The notes under the pieces were generated by a model. That model was not told the DNA's origin and ran no database searches. It worked only from the letters and a program-made list of their open reading frames with translations. The translations under genes and the position numbers were made by a program. A DNA stretch of 64,000 nucleotides from Novipirellula artificiosorum (GTDB taxonomy: Bacteria > Planctomycetota > Planctomycetia > Pirellulales > Pirellulaceae): assembly GCF_007860135.1 (NCBI RefSeq), contig NZ_SJPV01000005.1:45785-109784 (forward strand), in the 5' to 3' direction. Numbering within the stretch: the stretch's first letter is position 1; each line of letters starts with the position of its first letter. This document shows positions 36,288-43,681 of the stretch, piece by piece.

Positions 36288-36315
36288 TTGTGAGGAATTT
36301 CCATTTTGTTATTAT
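36288..36315 (+). promoter_or_regulatory. sigma70-like promoter for tRNA-Met
   Basis: TTGTGA at 36288-36293 and TATTAT at 36310-36315 are separated by 16 bases. The predicted start is near 36322, about ten bases before the tRNA. Spacing and placement fit well, although each box has mismatches to consensus. Confidence 0.55.
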
Positions 36316-36332
36316 TCCGCACTTCATGATTT

Positions 36333-36406
36333 GGCGATGTAGCTCAGTCGGTTAGAGCGGAGTCTTCATAAGGCTTAGGTCAGCGGTTCGAGTCCGCTCA
36401 TCGCTA
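36333..36406 (+). tRNA. tRNA-Met (anticodon CAT)
   Basis: A 74-base cloverleaf. Acceptor arm GGCGATG pairs with CATCGCT (one G-T pair). The D arm is GCTC/GAGC, the anticodon stem is followed by loop TTCATAA, and the T arm is AGCGG-TTCGAGT-CCGCT. The CCA end is not encoded. The first pair is G-T rather than the mismatch of initiators, and the anticodon stem lacks the three GC pairs of initiators. It is therefore an elongator tRNA-Met, or less likely the tRNA-Ile whose CAT is modified to lysidine. Confidence 0.93.
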
Positions 36407-36587
36407 CTTTCCCACCTGCGAACGCCACCGCGCCCTGACAGGCCCCCACCTTTTCTGGCCAGCGCAACCTTGAACCCTTCCAGCGGATGGATCATACTGC
36501 GTTTGCCTCGCTGAAACCAGAATCAGCCCCCCCACCCATTCTTTTTCCGTAAACGCTCGCGATTGTCCTAAGGAAGCGGTTTTTGCT

Positions 36588-37991
36588 GTGTCGATCTCTA
36601 CGCGACCCCATTCGAAATTTTGCACGGCGCCCCAAATTCGAACACTGCTCAGGTTTGCAACTGGCGGTCTGCTGATGCTGATGGAACCGCTGTGTTTCGT
36701 CCCAACAGCTTGCCAAGCCGAAGTGACGTCGGTTGCAACCTTCACGGAAGAGAGCTTGATCAACGATAAGAAGGCTGAGTTGGCTGCGGTACAAGAAAAG
36801 GTCAACCAAAGGGATGACGCCGCCGCACGAGCCGAGTTGCAGCGTCTATCGAAGACGGGGATCAATTACTCGGACCCTGAAGTCATGCTGGCGCAAATGA
36901 TGTTGCAGGCCGGCAGGAACGTCGAGGCGCGGCAGGTACTGGAAAAACTCTCGGGCCAGCACCCCCGACGATTCGACGTCCATTTCGCATTCGCTCAAAT
37001 CGCGATTGGAGAAAAGCGTTGGTTTGACGCCTATTCTCATGCGGAATTGGCTGAAATCGCAGGTTTTCCCGCGAATTGGACCGAGGCTCACCGCGAGAGC
37101 ATGATCCGCAAAATGGCCATGGTCAAAGCAGCTGCCTGTGAAGGCCGCTTCGCGTGGTCCGATGCCAAGAAAACCTACGAATTACTGACCAAACAGTGGG
37201 GCAAATTGCCGGAGGTCTCCGCGGGATTGGGCCGTTGCGAGTTCCATCTCGGGAATGATGAGATCGCACTGCAACACTTTGAAGCGTTCTACGAAGAGAC
37301 GCCCGGGGCAGATTTGCCTGAGATGATGGTGGCAAAATTATTCGAGGCCGCTCAGCAGGTCGACCAGACCGAGGCCTACTTCCAACGAGCCATTGAGCGT
37401 GAAAAGAGGGCCAATAGTGGCGAACAAACGACAAACAAGGCTTCGCGAGCCTATGTGCGTTGGTTGATTTGGAGCAATCGACCCGCGGAAGCTCGCAGGT
37501 TGCTGCGTTCCTTACCGAAGGGCACGACGGACGCAGAAAAAGCGGAAACGGACTACGTTTCGGCGCTGATTGCTCGGATGCAGGGACGCTTTGACGAAGC
37601 TCGAGACATTTTGTCGCGATTGCACCAAGCGGACCCCGCTTCGTTTACGATCGGGAATCAGCTAGCACTGGTTTTGGTCGAAGATTCGGACGAAGCCAGA
37701 AGATTTCGCGCTTTACAGATTGCACAAGCCAATACTCGCAATCATAGTGAATTTGCGGAAGCTTGGTCGACTTTGGGATGGGTACAATTCCGTCTTGGAG
37801 ACGTTACACAAGCGGAGAAGAGTTTGTCGGTTGCGTTAAAAAATGGAGTGGTCGAGCGTGACACAGCCTACTTTTTATCGAAAATCAAGGAAAAGCTAGG
37901 ACAAGACGAGGTTGCGTCCCAGCTCGCAGAGGCCAGCAAGAACGCCAACGGCCCCACATTTTACCTTCAAGAAGAGTTGTCAAAGAAATGA
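36588..37991 (+). CDS. exported TPR-repeat protein
   Basis: A 467-residue protein with a GTG start (AAGGAA upstream) and a signal-like N-terminus (LLMLMEPLCFVPTACQA). Tetratricopeptide repeats run through most of the chain. The clearest are AWSTLGWVQFRLGDVTQAEKSLSVALKNG near 410 and the segment near 100 (VMLAQMMLQAGRNVEARQVL). Its stop overlaps the start of the PEP-CTERM gene (ATGA), so it is probably made with that surface protein and may help its export or assembly. No enzyme motif is seen. Confidence 0.82.
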   Translation: MSISTRPHSKFCTAPQIRTLLRFATGGLLMLMEPLCFVPTACQAEVTSVATFTEESLINDKKAELAAVQEKVNQRDDAAARAELQRLSKTGINYSDPEVMLAQMMLQAGRNVEARQVLEKLSGQHPRRFDVHFAFAQIAIGEKRWFDAYSHAELAEIAGFPANWTEAHRESMIRKMAMVKAAACEGRFAWSDAKKTYELLTKQWGKLPEVSAGLGRCEFHLGNDEIALQHFEAFYEETPGADLPEMMVAKLFEAAQQVDQTEAYFQRAIEREKRANSGEQTTNKASRAYVRWLIWSNRPAEARRLLRSLPKGTTDAEKAETDYVSALIARMQGRFDEARDILSRLHQADPASFTIGNQLALVLVEDSDEARRFRALQIAQANTRNHSEFAEAWSTLGWVQFRLGDVTQAEKSLSVALKNGVVERDTAYFLSKIKEKLGQDEVASQLAEASKNANGPTFYLQEELSKK

Positions 37992-39901
37992 AATTGATGC
38001 AACTTCCCACTCATCGGATCCAGTTTGCGATGAAAACCAGTTTGGCCACCGGTGTTTTACTGTTTGGCTTCGTGTCATCAGCGTATGGGCAAACTGGGCC
38101 AAACGATACTAGTTGGACGCCGGGGCCGTCTCCATCGGATTGGGGATCTGACTCGAATTGGAGTAATGGGGTGCCGGGTAGCAGTAAAGATGCCTTTATC
38201 TTGGGTGACTTTGCCGTCCCAATTCTGACACCGACCGGTTCCAGTGCTCTTTCGCTTATGGTCAATAACAGCAATTTGTCTGGCGGATTGCAGATAGGTG
38301 GCTTGCTGAACATTGGTGTTGACGGGTTCATGTTCGAACAAGGCAAGTTAAGTTTCATTAGCGATTCTGCACGACTGGTCGTCGCGGGGGATGCAACAAT
38401 CAACCAGTTACAAAACAATGTGACTGAGTTTCCTGAGTTGGTCTTGGGGCGAAATCCACTCAATACCAATAGCTCAGTCATTGATGTGGAAGGAGTGCTG
38501 ACGATTGGCAACAATGCCTCTGCTGCCGATGCTTTTGTCGTACGATCCACCCCTATCTCAGCAACCACTGAGGGAACCCCTGCAATCCATGCCGGAAAGG
38601 TCGTCATTGGCAACCTAGCAACGGTTGATGTAAACTCGGGAATTCTGATTACTGGGGCAACCGACACCACGGGTTTGGTGATCGGCCAGGGTTCCAGTGG
38701 GGACGGAGTAGTTTGGGCGCAAGCGGGCAAAAAGGTCCTGCTTGGCTCATCGAGGGATATCGAACTCGGCGTGGGAGACTCGGGTGCGTCCGGGAAGCTT
38801 CAGGTCGGCAATGGACTTGATGTCAGCACAATTCCGGCTGCAGACGTAACTGGCCCGGGCGAGGTCACCGCACGGGATATTCTCGGAGGTGCTGGCACCT
38901 CCGTCGTTCAACTGGATAACGGTACGATCACTGCTCGCAGCATTTTGAGCAACTCGGGCGGTGACATGTCGGTTGTCATGAGTAGTGCTGCGAGTAACTT
39001 GGACCTTTCTGGGGACCTCGACGTTGACACCTACACTCAAACCGCGGGAACTGCATCCGTTGCCGGTACTGTCACGGTCAGGGATTCCGCATCGCTGTCG
39101 CTTTCGGGTGGATCGCTGACCACGGGCGATTTGACGCTGGACAATGGTTCGAGTGGTACGGTCGCCGTATCGGGTGGCGCCACATTGACATCGACGGGCG
39201 CTGCCACGATCGGTCAAGGCCGGGAACTGACAAGCACAGGAGGAACCATTGCCTTGAACAACCTGACTCTCGACGGAGGAACACTCTCGGCCTCAGCCTC
39301 TTCAAATGTCACAGTTGGAGGAGATCTTACCGTCAACAACGCCGGAAGGCTGATTGTCGATGGTACGTCCTCATTGTCGGCAACGAACGACGTAGCTCTC
39401 TCCGGCTCCGCAACGATGTTCCTCGATGGGACGCTGAATGGTAATTTGGCCCAAGACGGAGGAACACTCGCACCGGGCCAATCTCCGGGAATCGCTACGA
39501 TTGACGGAAACTACACGCTCACTGGGGGCACCCTTGAGATGGAGATTGCCGGGACGAGCCTTGACCCAGTGGAATTTGATCGATTGATCGTCAGTGGGGT
39601 TTTCACGATCGAATCGGGAGCCTTTTTGGATGTAAAACTTACCGGTTACACTCCTATGATTGGGGAGTCGTTCGAGCTCTGGAATACGGGATCGACCGTC
39701 GGTACATTTGATAATGATAAACTTCTGCTTCCGACGCTCGCTCCTGGTCAAGGTTTTTGGGACACGTCGCAGCTTTACACCACTGGCATGCTGTCGGTCT
39801 CAGCCGTTCCAGAGCCGGCTTCGTTTGCAGTTCTTGGCGTTGGAGCGGCCGGATTGTGGTTACGCCGTCGTCGCAAAGCGGCCAAACCGGCGACCGTTTG
39901 A
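37988..39901 (+). CDS. PEP-CTERM sorted, autotransporter-like beta-repeat surface protein
   Basis: A 637-residue secreted protein. The signal peptide ends SSAYGQ (a second ATG at 38030 would give a shorter one). A Gly/Ser/Thr/Ala-rich body of beta-helix repeats of the type seen in autotransporter passenger domains follows (LTLDNGSSGTVAVSGGATLTS; LTLDGGTLSASASSNVTVGG; DGGTLAPGQSPGIATIDGNY). The C-terminus is VPEPASFAVLGVGAAGLWLRRRRK: the VPEP motif, a membrane span and a basic tail, the exosortase recognition signal. No exosortase gene is in the window. It is coupled to the TPR gene upstream. Confidence 0.93.
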   Translation: MKLMQLPTHRIQFAMKTSLATGVLLFGFVSSAYGQTGPNDTSWTPGPSPSDWGSDSNWSNGVPGSSKDAFILGDFAVPILTPTGSSALSLMVNNSNLSGGLQIGGLLNIGVDGFMFEQGKLSFISDSARLVVAGDATINQLQNNVTEFPELVLGRNPLNTNSSVIDVEGVLTIGNNASAADAFVVRSTPISATTEGTPAIHAGKVVIGNLATVDVNSGILITGATDTTGLVIGQGSSGDGVVWAQAGKKVLLGSSRDIELGVGDSGASGKLQVGNGLDVSTIPAADVTGPGEVTARDILGGAGTSVVQLDNGTITARSILSNSGGDMSVVMSSAASNLDLSGDLDVDTYTQTAGTASVAGTVTVRDSASLSLSGGSLTTGDLTLDNGSSGTVAVSGGATLTSTGAATIGQGRELTSTGGTIALNNLTLDGGTLSASASSNVTVGGDLTVNNAGRLIVDGTSSLSATNDVALSGSATMFLDGTLNGNLAQDGGTLAPGQSPGIATIDGNYTLTGGTLEMEIAGTSLDPVEFDRLIVSGVFTIESGAFLDVKLTGYTPMIGESFELWNTGSTVGTFDNDKLLLPTLAPGQGFWDTSQLYTTGMLSVSAVPEPASFAVLGVGAAGLWLRRRRKAAKPATV

Positions 39902-39938
39902 TGCATTAACTTGCATCGCAAGACCGATTGATTCCATT

Positions 39939-39994
39939 GAAGCAGGAAGACCGTGGCGGGAGAGAATCCCCCACGATCTTCCTGCTTCTTTTTT
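39939..39994 (+). terminator. long-stem Rho-independent terminator after the PEP-CTERM gene
   Basis: GAAGCAGGAAGA and TCTTCCTGCTTC pair perfectly, and the stem continues inward with a few mismatches (about 21 bp). A TTCTTTTTT run follows. It lies 38 bases after the stop codon. Confidence 0.92.
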
Positions 39995-40019
39995 GTACCT
40001 TCCACCGCCCTGAACTGCT

Positions 40020-40215
40020 AACATTAATGTCACCTCCACCACGCTTGCGTGGGGGAGGCCGAGCGCTAAGCCTCGCACAGGGGGCAGCAACCGAAAACCC
40101 TCTCCCGGCGTTGAGACGCCGACCTCTCCCAAAGGAGAGGTAAAGGTACCGTAACTCCTCGATAAAGAACGGCTCAATAACTGCACGACCTCCTTCCAGG
40201 GGAGAACGGTTGGGG
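40020..40215. repeat. dispersed repeat, copy 1 (diverged)
   Basis: This holds CTCTCCCGGCGTTGAGACGC, CTCTCCCAAAGGAGAGGT, CTCGATAAAGAACGGCT and AACTGCACGACCTCC, all shared with copies near 46060, 59115 and 63530. The open frames on both strands are repeat-encoded and are not accepted as genes. The whole spacer 39902-40861 is free of supported genes. Confidence 0.75.
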
Positions 40216-40218
40216 ACT

Positions 40219-40395
40219 AACGGTCCTCGACATGAAGCACTGTTGTCGTAGGAAGCCTTACCGCGAAGCGGTTGAACTCCAAAGACCAGGGTCGACGCGG
40301 AGCGGCGCACCCTGGAGTTAACGAACGCTCCCACCAACCGAACCCTGAAGGGGTTCCACATGTATCGCGTTGTGAAACCTCTTCAAGGTTTTGAT
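40219..40395. repeat. 177-bp direct repeat, left copy
   Basis: It begins AACGGTCCTCGACATGAA and ends CTCTTCAAGGTTTTGAT. It is nearly identical to 40555-40731, with the same length, no indel and only about a dozen substitutions. The minus-strand frame starting MWNPFRVRLVGAF occurs in both copies and is a product of the repeat. Confidence 0.93.
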
Positions 40396-40554
40396 TTTTG
40401 TGTGTTCCGTGAACCCAGGGTGCGCTGCGCGACCCTGGGCTGCGGAGTTTAACGGCTTCGCCGTATTGATTTTCGTGGCGTTTGACCATTTTCGGCGTGC
40501 TCATTTTCGGGAAAAGACAAGGGTGCGTTCCCGCAACTACGCCGCGGGGCGACG

Positions 40555-40731
40555 AACGGTCCTCGACATGAAACGTTGTTGTCGTAGGAAGCCTTACCGC
40601 GAAGCGGTTGGACTCCAAAGACCAGGGTCGACGCGGAGCGGCGCACCCTGGGGTTAGCGAACGCTCCCACCAACCGAACCCTGAAGGGGTTCCACAAGAA
40701 TCGCTTTGTGAAACCTCTTCAAGGTTTTGAT
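40555..40731. repeat. 177-bp direct repeat, right copy
   Basis: Second copy of the element at 40219-40395, in the same orientation and 336 bp further on. The sequence between them has no gene. The tract ends about 130 bp before the next gene. Confidence 0.93.
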
Positions 40732-40861
40732 GCTTTGTGTTATCGAATGTTTCGAAGTCCTCGAAAACGCTGAGTCTTGCTTCCCAGCAACTCAGGGACT
40801 CGGTAAGCTATTGCATTCCGCATTTGCTTTTTGAAGGTCGACTCTAGAAAGGACGCACACC

Positions 40862-41608
40862 GTGTTTGTTGCAGCTTCCACCGAATGTTGCCCCGAAATG
40901 GATTTGGCTGAGGTCGTCGATTTGCTCCAGGATCTGGAGTTTACGGCGATCGAGATCGCACTTCACGAATCGGGGAAGATCAAACCAAGCGAATTGGTCA
41001 GCGATTTGGATCGCGCCGCCCAGATCCTGCGCAGTTCACACCGCATGGATATCTCCGGATATAGCGTCGAATTGGCGTCAAAGGGTGAACAGCATTACGC
41101 AGACTTCAAAGACATTTGTCGCTTGGCCAAGGCAACCAAGGTGGTCAATTTGACCATCCCCTCGGCAGAACTTGGAACGCCTTTTAACGAAGAAGTGGAA
41201 CACCTCAATCAATTGGTGAAAGTCGCCGAAACCGAAGGTGTCCGTGTCGCGGTCCGTTGCCAACTGGGCTGTTTGAGCGAAGATCCCGATACGTTGATGG
41301 TACTCTGCAATAATGTCGATGGGTTGGGCGTGACACTCGATCCGAGCGTCTACATCGCCGGAAAAGCCAACGCAAAAAATCTTGACAAGATCCTAAAGTT
41401 CGTTGTCAACATTCATTTGCGTGACACACGCCCCGATGCGTTCCAAGTCAGCGTCGGTCAAGGCGAAGTGGATTACGGGAAATTGGTGTCCCAACTGCTT
41501 CGCGAGAAGTATGATCGTGCGTTGACCGTGCACATGGCACCGATGGAGGGATTGGACCATCGAGTGGAACTTCGCAAACTTCGTCGGTTACTCGAAACGC
41601 TGGTTTAG
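40862..41608 (+). CDS. TIM-barrel sugar isomerase/epimerase-like protein
   Basis: A 248-residue protein with a GTG start preceded by AAAGGA. It has the xylose isomerase-like barrel plan: FTAIEIALHESGKIKP early, KVVNLTIPSAELG, VRVAVRCQLGCL, LGVTLDPSVYI, VVNIHLRDTRP and VGQGEVDYGKLVSQL. The position of the usual metal-binding Glu/His residues is only partly kept (for example VAVRCQ where Glu is expected), so activity is uncertain. It is followed by a Nudix gene with a one-base gap. Confidence 0.8.
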   Translation: MFVAASTECCPEMDLAEVVDLLQDLEFTAIEIALHESGKIKPSELVSDLDRAAQILRSSHRMDISGYSVELASKGEQHYADFKDICRLAKATKVVNLTIPSAELGTPFNEEVEHLNQLVKVAETEGVRVAVRCQLGCLSEDPDTLMVLCNNVDGLGVTLDPSVYIAGKANAKNLDKILKFVVNIHLRDTRPDAFQVSVGQGEVDYGKLVSQLLREKYDRALTVHMAPMEGLDHRVELRKLRRLLETLV

Positions 41609-41609
41609 C

Positions 41610-42389
41610 GTGATACACGCTTGCAAATTCGATTCGTCTACGTTTGCTGCACCCGAAATGGCGGCGACGGTGGACGTCAACACCTTGCTCGGTCGAGTTG
41701 GCTACGCCGAGGACGTCGATCCTCGGCGGATTCTCGATTCGCTCCCTCCGATGCGTCCTGCGTTGGCATACGGCCGGCATCGTGGGCCTTGGCGAAGAGG
41801 TGCCCGACAGGCCGCAGTGGCCATTTCCTTGTTTCAAGACACCCAGTGCCAATGGTCGATTCCGCTGACGCGTCGACCGATGGGCCTTCGTCATCATGGC
41901 GGGCAGATTTGCTTGCCTGGCGGCCAGATTGAGCCGGGGGAACGCCCCCAACAAGCGGCGCTGCGGGAATTTGAAGAGGAACTTGGCGTATCGCCCGATG
42001 TGCTGACCTATTTCGGTGAACTCCCTCGGCAATACGTTTATGCAAGTGACAATGTCGTGCGACCGGTGGTCTTTGCGATGCGGATGCCATCCACCGATTG
42101 GGTCCCCGACCCGATCGAGGTTGACGAGGTGATTCTGCTTCCGCTCGAGGAGCTCTTTCGCCATGAAAGCCGGGTGTCAAAACCGGTGCGTCGAAAAGTC
42201 GTGATTGCCAACGCCGAGCTTCGCGAAACCGACCCCAATGCCACGCTGCAGTTCCCCGCTCCGGCGTTTCAATGGGGAGGAAACCGGATTTGGGGAGCAA
42301 CAGCGATCATTTTAGACGATTTGGCCCAGATGTTGCTTCGTAGTCAAAGTCTTGGTTGGACGACTGCCACGTCCGGTACGCCAAATTGA
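41610..42389 (+). CDS. Nudix hydrolase, CoA pyrophosphatase-like
   Basis: A 259-residue protein with a GTG start one base after the previous stop. The ATG at 41658 is an alternative. The Nudix box spans residues 105-127 (GQIEPGE, then REFEEELGV), with all metal-binding Glu residues. Just before it, LTRRPMGLRHHGGQICLPGG matches the UPF0035 signature of CoA pyrophosphatases (NudL type), which cleave CoA to phosphopantetheine and 3',5'-ADP. Other dinucleotides remain possible substrates. Confidence 0.88.
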   Translation: MIHACKFDSSTFAAPEMAATVDVNTLLGRVGYAEDVDPRRILDSLPPMRPALAYGRHRGPWRRGARQAAVAISLFQDTQCQWSIPLTRRPMGLRHHGGQICLPGGQIEPGERPQQAALREFEEELGVSPDVLTYFGELPRQYVYASDNVVRPVVFAMRMPSTDWVPDPIEVDEVILLPLEELFRHESRVSKPVRRKVVIANAELRETDPNATLQFPAPAFQWGGNRIWGATAIILDDLAQMLLRSQSLGWTTATSGTPN

Positions 42390-42478
42390 CACCAGGGAGC
42401 GTGAACCTACAATTTGCGCTGCTTTGGTGATAACACTGAAAGCCACACCTCGTTTGAACCCAATAAGGAAAACCCCTC

Positions 42479-42808
42479 ATGGCCTCCGCCGCTGTCAAAG
42501 AATTCACTGACGAGAACTTCGATGCCGAAGTGCTGAAATCCGATTCACCCGTGCTGGTCGACTTTTGGGCGCCCTGGTGTGGTCCCTGCCGTCAAATCGC
42601 ACCGATGATCGACGAGTTGGCGAATGAGAATCCGTCGGTCAAGATCGGCAAGATCAACATCGACGACAACCCTGGAATCGCTCAACAATTTGGTATCAGT
42701 AGCATCCCAACGCTCTTGGTGTTCAAAGCGGGTGAGGTTTCCGAAAGCTTTGTCGGCGTACGCCCTAAAGCCGCCTTGCAACAAGCGCTTGACGCGTCCA
42801 ACGCGTAG
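42479..42808 (+). CDS. trxA: thioredoxin
   Basis: A small cytoplasmic disulfide reductant of 109 residues. The active site is W-C34-G-P-C37 in DFWAPWCGPCRQIAP. The cis-proline loop SIPTLLVFKAGE and the usual KINIDDNPGIAQQFGI are present. It is convergent with the phosphatase gene, 25 bp apart. Confidence 0.97.
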   Translation: MASAAVKEFTDENFDAEVLKSDSPVLVDFWAPWCGPCRQIAPMIDELANENPSVKIGKINIDDNPGIAQQFGISSIPTLLVFKAGEVSESFVGVRPKAALQQALDASNA

Positions 42809-42833
42809 GTAGGGTGCGAACGCCGCAGGGATT

Positions 42834-43508
42834 CTACATCTGAGTCTGTTCTCGTCGCACACGCCCGTCTTGAGCGACTTGCCAGACTCGGCGACTGTAC
42901 AAATCGATGGCGGTAAGCCATCCACCGCCGTAGCAATAGGTGTCGATGCACACCAAATGGCCCACATCCAAGATCTCGCCATCTCGCATGGCGGTGTGTC
43001 CCACGATACCCGTTTTGCCACTCAGGTGTGGAGCGGGGAAACCGTCGTTGAGCGAGTACCAACGAAGCATCTCCGTCGGCTGATGCTCGAGCGGCGTGTC
43101 GGGATCGTACGCGGCGTGAGTGAAGAAGAAATCCTCGAATTCAAAGTAGTCGCCGAGAGAATCGAAAAAATCGATATGTGCGTCGGGCAAGAAATCCAAC
43201 CCACCATCGAAACCGTAGCTATCAAGCGTCTCGACACCGCCGTGCTTGAGCCACCCGTGGGGGGGTTCGCCACCGCGCACCACCTCCAGCATCATCTCTT
43301 CATGATTGCCGAGCAAACCCACCACTTGGGTCCGATTGCGGAGCTCGATCAGCGAATCGATCACTCCCCGTGAATCGGGTCCGCGATCAACGTAGTCTCC
43401 CAACGCCACAATGATATCGCGTGACGTGGGGTTCAGTTCGTCGATCAATCGATCCAACGCGACTCGGCAACCATGAATGTCACCGATCGCAATCAAACGT
43501 TCAGACAA
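42834..43508 (-). CDS. PPP-family metallophosphoesterase (PrpA/ApaH-like)
   Basis: A 224-residue phosphatase. The dinuclear metal motifs are GDIHG (D10, H12), GDYVDRG and GNHEE, with a later HAAYDP and GHTAMRDGE supplying the remaining His ligands. This is the single-domain serine/threonine phosphatase 1 or diadenosine tetraphosphatase-like group. It starts with TTG, with GAAGG ten bases upstream. No ATG is available near the N-terminal motif. It is divergent from the VWA gene. Confidence 0.9.
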   Translation of the reverse strand: MSERLIAIGDIHGCRVALDRLIDELNPTSRDIIVALGDYVDRGPDSRGVIDSLIELRNRTQVVGLLGNHEEMMLEVVRGGEPPHGWLKHGGVETLDSYGFDGGLDFLPDAHIDFFDSLGDYFEFEDFFFTHAAYDPDTPLEHQPTEMLRWYSLNDGFPAPHLSGKTGIVGHTAMRDGEILDVGHLVCIDTYCYGGGWLTAIDLYSRRVWQVAQDGRVRREQTQM

Positions 43509-43624
43509 TGTAAAAAAAACCTTCTAAGTGAACAAACGGGGAGCAGCGAGCATCAGCAATCCGTTTTAGCAAAAATTGTTTTCAGTACCCACCCGGATTG
43601 CTACAAATCAACGCAGGTCCCTGA

Positions 43625-43633
43625 TGTTATAAT
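43625..43633 (+). promoter_or_regulatory. extended -10 promoter of the VWA gene
   Basis: TGTTATAAT is a perfect TGn-TATAAT extended -10 element. No good -35 box lies 16-18 bases upstream, as is common with extended -10 promoters. Transcription would begin near 43640 and leave a leader of about 42 bases before the ATG at 43682. Confidence 0.65.
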
Positions 43634-43681
43634 AGCGTGTAAAGTGAATGTGCCGAGTCGGTCTGCTTTGGATGGCAGCCG

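Noticed and set aside
36333..36406. Reading the tRNA as an integration site because repeats flank it
   Set aside because: No integrase, no duplicated tRNA end and no foreign-looking genes nearby.
39906..40697. Minus-strand frames beginning MWNPFRVRLVGAF, present twice
   Set aside because: They are encoded by the 177-bp duplicated element, with no ribosome-binding site and no independent sign of coding.
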